This document shows positions 59,947 to 64,000 of a stretch of DNA of 64,000 nucleotides, piece after piece (position 1 is the stretch's first letter; each line of letters opens with the position of its first letter). Location of the stretch: assembly GCA_937915145.1 (NCBI GenBank), contig CALDNT010000037.1, positions 62,001 through 126,000 on the forward strand. Direction: 5' to 3'. Both the position numbers and the translations under genes were made by a program. The notes below the pieces were generated by a model. It did no database searches. It saw only the letters and a list, made by a program, of their open reading frames with translations, and was not told the origin of the DNA. The stretch comes from an uncultured Reyranella sp. Its GTDB lineage: Bacteria > Pseudomonadota > Alphaproteobacteria > Reyranellales > Reyranellaceae.

Positions 59947-61902
59947 TCAGACGCAGCTTTTCAACAGATTGGTAGCGGCAGGGTCACCCGGCAGTAGCAC
60001 CAGGCTCTCCTCGAAATGCCGACGCGCGGTCGGCGTGTCGTTGCGGACGAGCGCTTCGACGCCGGCGAGAAGAAGATCGCGGGTCTGCTTCTTGGCGGCC
60101 CGTACGGCCGGGTCGTTCCGCTCAAACACCTCGAACAGCGTGACCGGCTCGGTCTTGCCCTTGACCACCACGACGTCGATCGGACGGATGTCATAGGCCT
60201 TGGGGTCGGCAAGCTCATCGTAGGTGTGCCGCGAGATCAGGATGCCGACCTGATAGACCTTGGTAAGGCTCTCCACGCGCGAGGCGAGGTTGACTGCATC
60301 GGAAATGACGGTGCCGTCCATGCGGTGCTTCTCGCCGATCGTGCCGAGCATGAGCGAGCCGGTGTTGAGACCGATGCCTATGCCAACGGGTTCGAGGCCG
60401 CCCGCGCGGCGTTCCGCATTGAAGCCGGCGAGCGTATCCATCATTGCGAGGCTGGCGCGCAGCGCATCATCGGCATTCTCGAACAAGGCCATGATCGCGT
60501 CGCCGATGTACTTGTCGATAAAGCCGTTGTGGTCGCGGATGACCGGCCCCATGCGCTCGAGGTAGGAATTGATGAAGGCGAAATTCTCGTCGGGCGTCAT
60601 CTTCTCCGACAGGGTGGTGAAGTTTCTGATGTCGGAGAACAGCACCGTCATGTTCTGGCGCTTGTTGTCACCCAGCATGACCGACACGATGGACGGCTTG
60701 CCCATGATGGCCAGGAAGGCCTGCGGCACGAAGCGTTCGATCGACAGGTTGGTTTCCTTGAGGTCGAAGATCGTGTTGCGAACGGCGCCGCGCATCGCCT
60801 CGAAGCTGCGAGCAAGATGCCCGATCTCGTCGCGCCGGTCGGTATTGGCAATGGCGTGTTCGAGATCGCCCTCGGCGATCGCGCCGGCCTCTCCACGCAA
60901 GTTGAACAGAGGATCCAGTATCTGCCTCTGCAGAAGGCAGGAGGAAATCCAGAACACAATCGGCAGCATCAAGGCGAGCACGATCATCGAGCTGACGAAC
61001 ACCTTGATGACCGCTTCGCGCGCCAGTCCGGTGTCGTAGGTAATCTGCCGAATGACGAGCTTGTGGGATATAGGATCGTCCTTCGCCGGCACCCCGGCGG
61101 AGGTGTAGCGACTGTAGATCGTGACGTGCCGGCCGTCAGCGTCCACGATCTCTTCGCGACCTGTCTTGGCAACATGATCGACAAGGTCCGGAGCGAGCTT
61201 TCGGCCAACATGCAGCAGGGACCACGCCCCTGCAGGCGTAACCAGAAAGATATCGACATCCTTCACGTACTCGTTCGATCGAACGGCATCGACGAAGATG
61301 TCGTCGAAGAAGTATTTGCCCATCCAGCCGAAGTCGCCCTTGCTGAGACTTTCCCGAATGCCGGTCGATGTCTCGACGATGTAGTTGCTGCCCCGGGGGC
61401 CGAAGTAACTGTACGTCCGCAACGTGCCGGTTTGGGAGGACATGTCGATGCCGTCGCTCATGACCCTGCCGTTCTCGAACACGGTGTCGAGAAACCGAGT
61501 GAAGGGGCTCTCGGGAAACACGAGATTCATGTCCGACGGCAGATTGGTCTGAAATACCTTGTGCGACCGGTCAATGAAGTAAATGTGCTCGACGGCGTAC
61601 TTTCTGGCGACGGCGCCGAGTTCTTCGGCCGACAGGTCGGCGGGATTGCGGCCGGTACTGGCGAGCTCATCGGCGATTTGCGGCAGAACCTTCTCCATGT
61701 GCGCTTTGATCCGGCCATGCTGACTGCGCAGCAAGACTTCGAAGATCGCGAAGCGGTCGGTAAGGCTGGCTTCCAGGTTGCGGATTTCCTCGGCCTGCTT
61801 CTCGGACACCAGGCGATACATTGCGAGCGACACCACTACGGTCGCGCCGAGGCTGACGGCCACCATCACCGCCAGGAGAAACAACCCGACCTTGCGCTTC
61901 AT
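59947..61902 (-). CDS. Adenylate/guanylate cyclase with periplasmic sensor and HAMP domain
   Basis: A 651-residue transmembrane class III cyclase. TM1 lies near 7-29, followed by a ~265-residue periplasmic region (with cache-like content such as IYFIDRSHKVFQT), TM2 near 300-322 and HAMP near 323-375. The catalytic domain (about 425-600) has SDIRNFT and KYIGDAIMALF metal aspartates and SDAVNLASRVE. A C-terminal tail of ~40 residues follows (RDLLLAGVEALVRND...HFEESLVLLPGD, TPR-like). It links an extracytoplasmic cue to cyclic nucleotide output. Confidence 0.9.
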   Translation of the reverse strand: MKRKVGLFLLAVMVAVSLGATVVVSLAMYRLVSEKQAEEIRNLEASLTDRFAIFEVLLRSQHGRIKAHMEKVLPQIADELASTGRNPADLSAEELGAVARKYAVEHIYFIDRSHKVFQTNLPSDMNLVFPESPFTRFLDTVFENGRVMSDGIDMSSQTGTLRTYSYFGPRGSNYIVETSTGIRESLSKGDFGWMGKYFFDDIFVDAVRSNEYVKDVDIFLVTPAGAWSLLHVGRKLAPDLVDHVAKTGREEIVDADGRHVTIYSRYTSAGVPAKDDPISHKLVIRQITYDTGLAREAVIKVFVSSMIVLALMLPIVFWISSCLLQRQILDPLFNLRGEAGAIAEGDLEHAIANTDRRDEIGHLARSFEAMRGAVRNTIFDLKETNLSIERFVPQAFLAIMGKPSIVSVMLGDNKRQNMTVLFSDIRNFTTLSEKMTPDENFAFINSYLERMGPVIRDHNGFIDKYIGDAIMALFENADDALRASLAMMDTLAGFNAERRAGGLEPVGIGIGLNTGSLMLGTIGEKHRMDGTVISDAVNLASRVESLTKVYQVGILISRHTYDELADPKAYDIRPIDVVVVKGKTEPVTLFEVFERNDPAVRAAKKQTRDLLLAGVEALVRNDTPTARRHFEESLVLLPGDPAATNLLKSCV

Positions 61903-61935
61903 CGACAGACTCCGGCCAGGATTCGCTGGCGGCGT

Positions 61936-62559
61936 TCAGCTATTCTGCCACAGGCGCGTGGTGTAGGCGCCTTCGACGCTGGCATCGATTTCGGCTGCCA
62001 CGTCGGCGCCGGCCCCGACACGAGGCGCGATGATCCTGCCGAACGACACGCGGCCAGACGCGGGCCATGCTTTGGGGTCCCACAATTTGGCACGGACGAT
62101 CGACCGGGCGCAGTGGAAATAGCAATGCTCGATCCGGACCCGGGTGGCCAGTAGTGCCGGCTTGCCAAGCGAACTCAGCGAAGCCACCAAGTCTGCATCA
62201 TCGTAAATCTCGGCAGTACCCGACACACGCAAGGTCTCGCCGGTCGCAGGTACCAGCGCGATCAAGCCAATCTTGCCCGTGGCCAGGATATTGCCGAGGC
62301 CGAAGGCCAGATTGTTGCCGGCGCGTTCGGGAATGAGCAGCGTCTTGGGGTCCTCGACGCGGATGAAACCCGGATCGTCGCCTTTGGGCGAGACCTCCAC
62401 TGTACCGTCGGCGCCTACGGTGCCGATCAGGGCGAATGGGCACCGGGCCAGGAAGGCGATCGACTGCTCGTCCAGGGCATCCAGGATCTTGGCACGCGTC
62501 GTCTGGCGCGGTTCGGGGAGGATGCGTCGGAGATCGGCGGTCGAGGCGATGCGCGCCAT
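61936..62559 (-). CDS. Pyridoxamine 5'-phosphate oxidase family FMN-binding protein
   Basis: A 207-residue split-barrel flavoprotein of the PPOX class (MSMEG_1061-like). It has FALIGTVGADGTVEVSPKGDDPGFIRVEDPKTLLIPERAGN near 42-82, ILATGKIGLIALVPATGETLRVSGTAEIYDD near 88-118 and a CYFHCARS segment near 146. Probable FMN/F420-type reductase; substrate unknown. ATG 62559 opens the frame. Downstream of the MarR gene on the same strand with a 57-bp gap. Confidence 0.87.
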   Translation of the reverse strand: MARIASTADLRRILPEPRQTTRAKILDALDEQSIAFLARCPFALIGTVGADGTVEVSPKGDDPGFIRVEDPKTLLIPERAGNNLAFGLGNILATGKIGLIALVPATGETLRVSGTAEIYDDADLVASLSSLGKPALLATRVRIEHCYFHCARSIVRAKLWDPKAWPASGRVSFGRIIAPRVGAGADVAAEIDASVEGAYTTRLWQNS

Positions 62560-62616
62560 GGTTTGGAACTCCCAGTGGATCGATTGGGCGAACCATCCGC
62601 CAGCCCGGCCTTCAGT

Positions 62617-63069
62617 TCAACCAGGTCGGCGGCGGTGGACTGTCAACGCACCCATGTTGGCGTAGAGCCGTCGCAGGGAGGCCTTCAGCGCCTCCGTCTC
62701 GCGCGCTTCGAACCCGCGCAGCGCCACCGCCTCATAGCGTTCGGCAATCGGGGTCAGGCGCCGGGTGAGCCGGCGTCCGGCCGCGGTGACCTCGAGGGTG
62801 ACGGCGCGGGCGTCGGCGGCGTCACGGCGGCGGACCACCAACCCCCTTTTTTCCATGGCATCGACCAGACGCGTCAAGGTCGAGACCTCGATCGAGGTCG
62901 TTTCCGACAGATCGCCCATCCGGCGGCGGTCGCGGTCATGGAGTGCCGCCAGCACGCGCCAGATCTGCAGGGTGGCCCCGAGCGGCCTCACTTCCTCGCT
63001 GAAAGCCGTGGCGATGCGTGCACCGGCACGGTTCAGCAGATAGGGCAGATAGACATCGAGCGGACCCAT
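62617..63069 (-). CDS. MarR family transcriptional regulator
   Basis: A 150-residue winged-helix regulator: TLQIWRVLAALHDRDRRRMGDLSETTSIEVSTLTRLVDAMEKRGLVVRRRDAADARAV... is the canonical MarR DNA-binding region with the DxR wing. It lies 24 nt after the luciferase-like gene on the same strand, so it may regulate that operon or the PPOX gene downstream. No dyad operator was recognised nearby. Confidence 0.9.
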   Translation of the reverse strand: MGPLDVYLPYLLNRAGARIATAFSEEVRPLGATLQIWRVLAALHDRDRRRMGDLSETTSIEVSTLTRLVDAMEKRGLVVRRRDAADARAVTLEVTAAGRRLTRRLTPIAERYEAVALRGFEARETEALKASLRRLYANMGALTVHRRRPG

Positions 63070-63093
63070 GGCGTCAGGCCGCGAAATGCGGCG

Positions 63094-64000
63094 CTACCTC
63101 GCGCTGAAGCGCTCCATCTGCTCCTTGACCAGGGTATGGGGCTTTTGGCCGTAGTTGAAATAGAGAATCACCTCCGCGACACCGCCGGCCTCGACCTGCT
63201 TCAGCGTGTCGACGATATGCTGCGGGCTGCCGCACAGGATCGACTTGTCGGTCAGTTTCTCCGGCCGCATGTCGCGCAGGATGTTCACGATTTCGACGAA
63301 GTACTTGTAGGTCGGCGGCACGTTCTCTCCCGACGAGGACGGGAAGGCCGCAATCAACGCGTCCTGGAAATAACGCACCAGCGCCTGCTTGCCATACTGC
63401 TCTTCCTCCGGCGTCGAGGCGATGTGCACGAAATAGGAGCACATGGCGCGCCGCATCGGCCGCTTGAATTCGGCCTCGCAGGTCTCGCAATAGACGCGCA
63501 CGGCATCGGTCAGCGAGCCGTAGACCATGGCCGCCGCGAACGGCGCATAGATGACGTTCCAGTCGTTGCGGGCGGCGAGTTCCATCGACGGCCGAGAAAA
63601 ACATGCGACGTAGGGGCGGAGCGGCTTCTGTGCCGGCCGTGGCCGCACCTCCACATCCTTGAATTCGTAGAATTTGCCCTTGTGCGACCACTTCCCGGAT
63701 TCGGTCCAGGCGCGCCACACGATCTCGAGCCCCTCGGCGAACAGCTCTGCCGATTCGGCGAACGGCGCCTGGAATGGCTCGTATTCCTTGCGGTCGTAGC
63801 CGCGGCCGGCGGCGAAGTCGACGCGGCCGCCGGACAGCAGGTCGAGCGTTGCCCATTCCTCCGCAACATGCAGCGGATGATGCACCGGAAGCAATGTGAC
63901 GGCGGGAGCGAGCCGCAGCTTCGTCGTCGCACCGGCCAGTTGCGCCAGAATGGCCAGAGGCGAAGCGTTGACACCCAGAAGGTTGAAGTGATGCTCGCCG
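63094..64000 (-). CDS. LLM class flavin-dependent oxidoreductase, N-terminus beyond window
   Basis: At least 302 residues of a bacterial luciferase-like monooxygenase. The frame is open to the window edge: EHHFNLLGVNASPLAILAQLAG and APAVTLLPVHHPLHVAEEWATLDLLSGGR are the family's N-terminal blocks, so the TTG at 63894 is internal and not the start. GRGYDRKEY, the ILCGSPQHIVDTL stretch and the C-terminal IEVILYF-like strand fit the family. It oxidises a small organic substrate with reduced FMN. Upstream of MarR, same strand. Confidence 0.9.
   Translation of the reverse strand, partial: GEHHFNLLGVNASPLAILAQLAGATTKLRLAPAVTLLPVHHPLHVAEEWATLDLLSGGRVDFAAGRGYDRKEYEPFQAPFAESAELFAEGLEIVWRAWTESGKWSHKGKFYEFKDVEVRPRPAQKPLRPYVACFSRPSMELAARNDWNVIYAPFAAAMVYGSLTDAVRVYCETCEAEFKRPMRRAMCSYFVHIASTPEEEQYGKQALVRYFQDALIAAFPSSSGENVPPTYKYFVEIVNILRDMRPEKLTDKSILCGSPQHIVDTLKQVEAGGVAEVILYFNYGQKPHTLVKEQMERFSAR

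Noticed and set aside
60016..62154. 712-codon plus-strand frame
   Set aside because: Antisense to the HAMP cyclase; no domain and typical GC-rich shadow composition.
1..64000. tRNA, rRNA, CRISPR array or prophage
   Set aside because: No cloverleaf-like segments, regular direct-repeat arrays, integrase or structural phage genes were recognised on either strand by reading; a covariance-model scan was not possible.

Overview
The window is high-GC DNA with densely packed genes, many ATGA or 1-4 nt overlaps, ABC/TRAP transporters and CaiB, mandelate-racemase, DUF1445 and DUF2848 families. It reads as a chromosome segment of a metabolically versatile, probably soil-dwelling alphaproteobacterium (Rhodospirillales/Reyranella-like is a guess from gene content, not a placement). 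No rRNA, tRNA, CRISPR array or intact mobile element was recognised. The first and last genes are cut by the window ends.

Layout. 1-5035: a YejABEF-type peptide ABC importer. 5123-10252: two tandem TAXI-type TRAP binding proteins, an intrinsic terminator, one fused TRAP permease and a 2-hydroxyacid dehydrogenase. 10293-12431: an M17 aminopeptidase and a glutathione transferase, divergent. 12618-20809: a divergent regulator-plus-operon unit. An AroM domain fused to a LuxR-type helix-turn-helix faces an operon encoding DUF917, a hydantoinase/oxoprolinase-like ATPase, a complete spermidine/putrescine-type ABC importer and a stand-alone AroM protein. 21032-25671: a three-gene molybdoenzyme operon with the architecture of SoeABC sulfite dehydrogenase. 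25682-31334: SDR, adenylate/guanylate cyclase, GMC oxidoreductase with a small partner, amidohydrolase. 31335-34755: a scarred stretch with an IS1595-type transposase remnant, AT-richer orphan genes, a duplicated small membrane-protein gene and a duplicated 3' end of a GST gene. 34755-43906: assorted enzymes (GH76-like, nitroreductase, VOC, universal stress protein, enolase superfamily, sulfatase, DUF924, macrodomain). 43912-50738: DUF882 peptidase, then a truncated nitrate-assimilation locus (cysG, chimeric nasS/nasA, nasT) and a Ser/Thr kinase with MORN repeats. 51309-64000: SDR-DUF1445-DUF2848 operon, hydrolase, CoA-transferase, two orphan lipoproteins, a proline-racemase pseudogene, P-loop kinase, NYN-LOTUS protein, desaturase, cyclase, PPOX protein, MarR and a luciferase-like monooxygenase.

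Most notable points. (1) The AroM-LuxR fusion next to a catabolic/uptake operon that also carries a free AroM enzyme suggests an enzyme fold reused as the ligand sensor of its own pathway. (2) A 625-codon gene at 46136-48013 joins the first ~48 codons of a NasS/NrtA-like protein in frame to the C-terminal two-thirds of assimilatory nitrate reductase. This is best explained by one deletion that removed the transporter, the nitrite reductase and the catalytic N-terminus of nitrate reductase (or by a misassembly). (3) Several decaying gene copies are legible in the DNA: proline racemase, IS1595 transposase, small membrane protein and GST tail.
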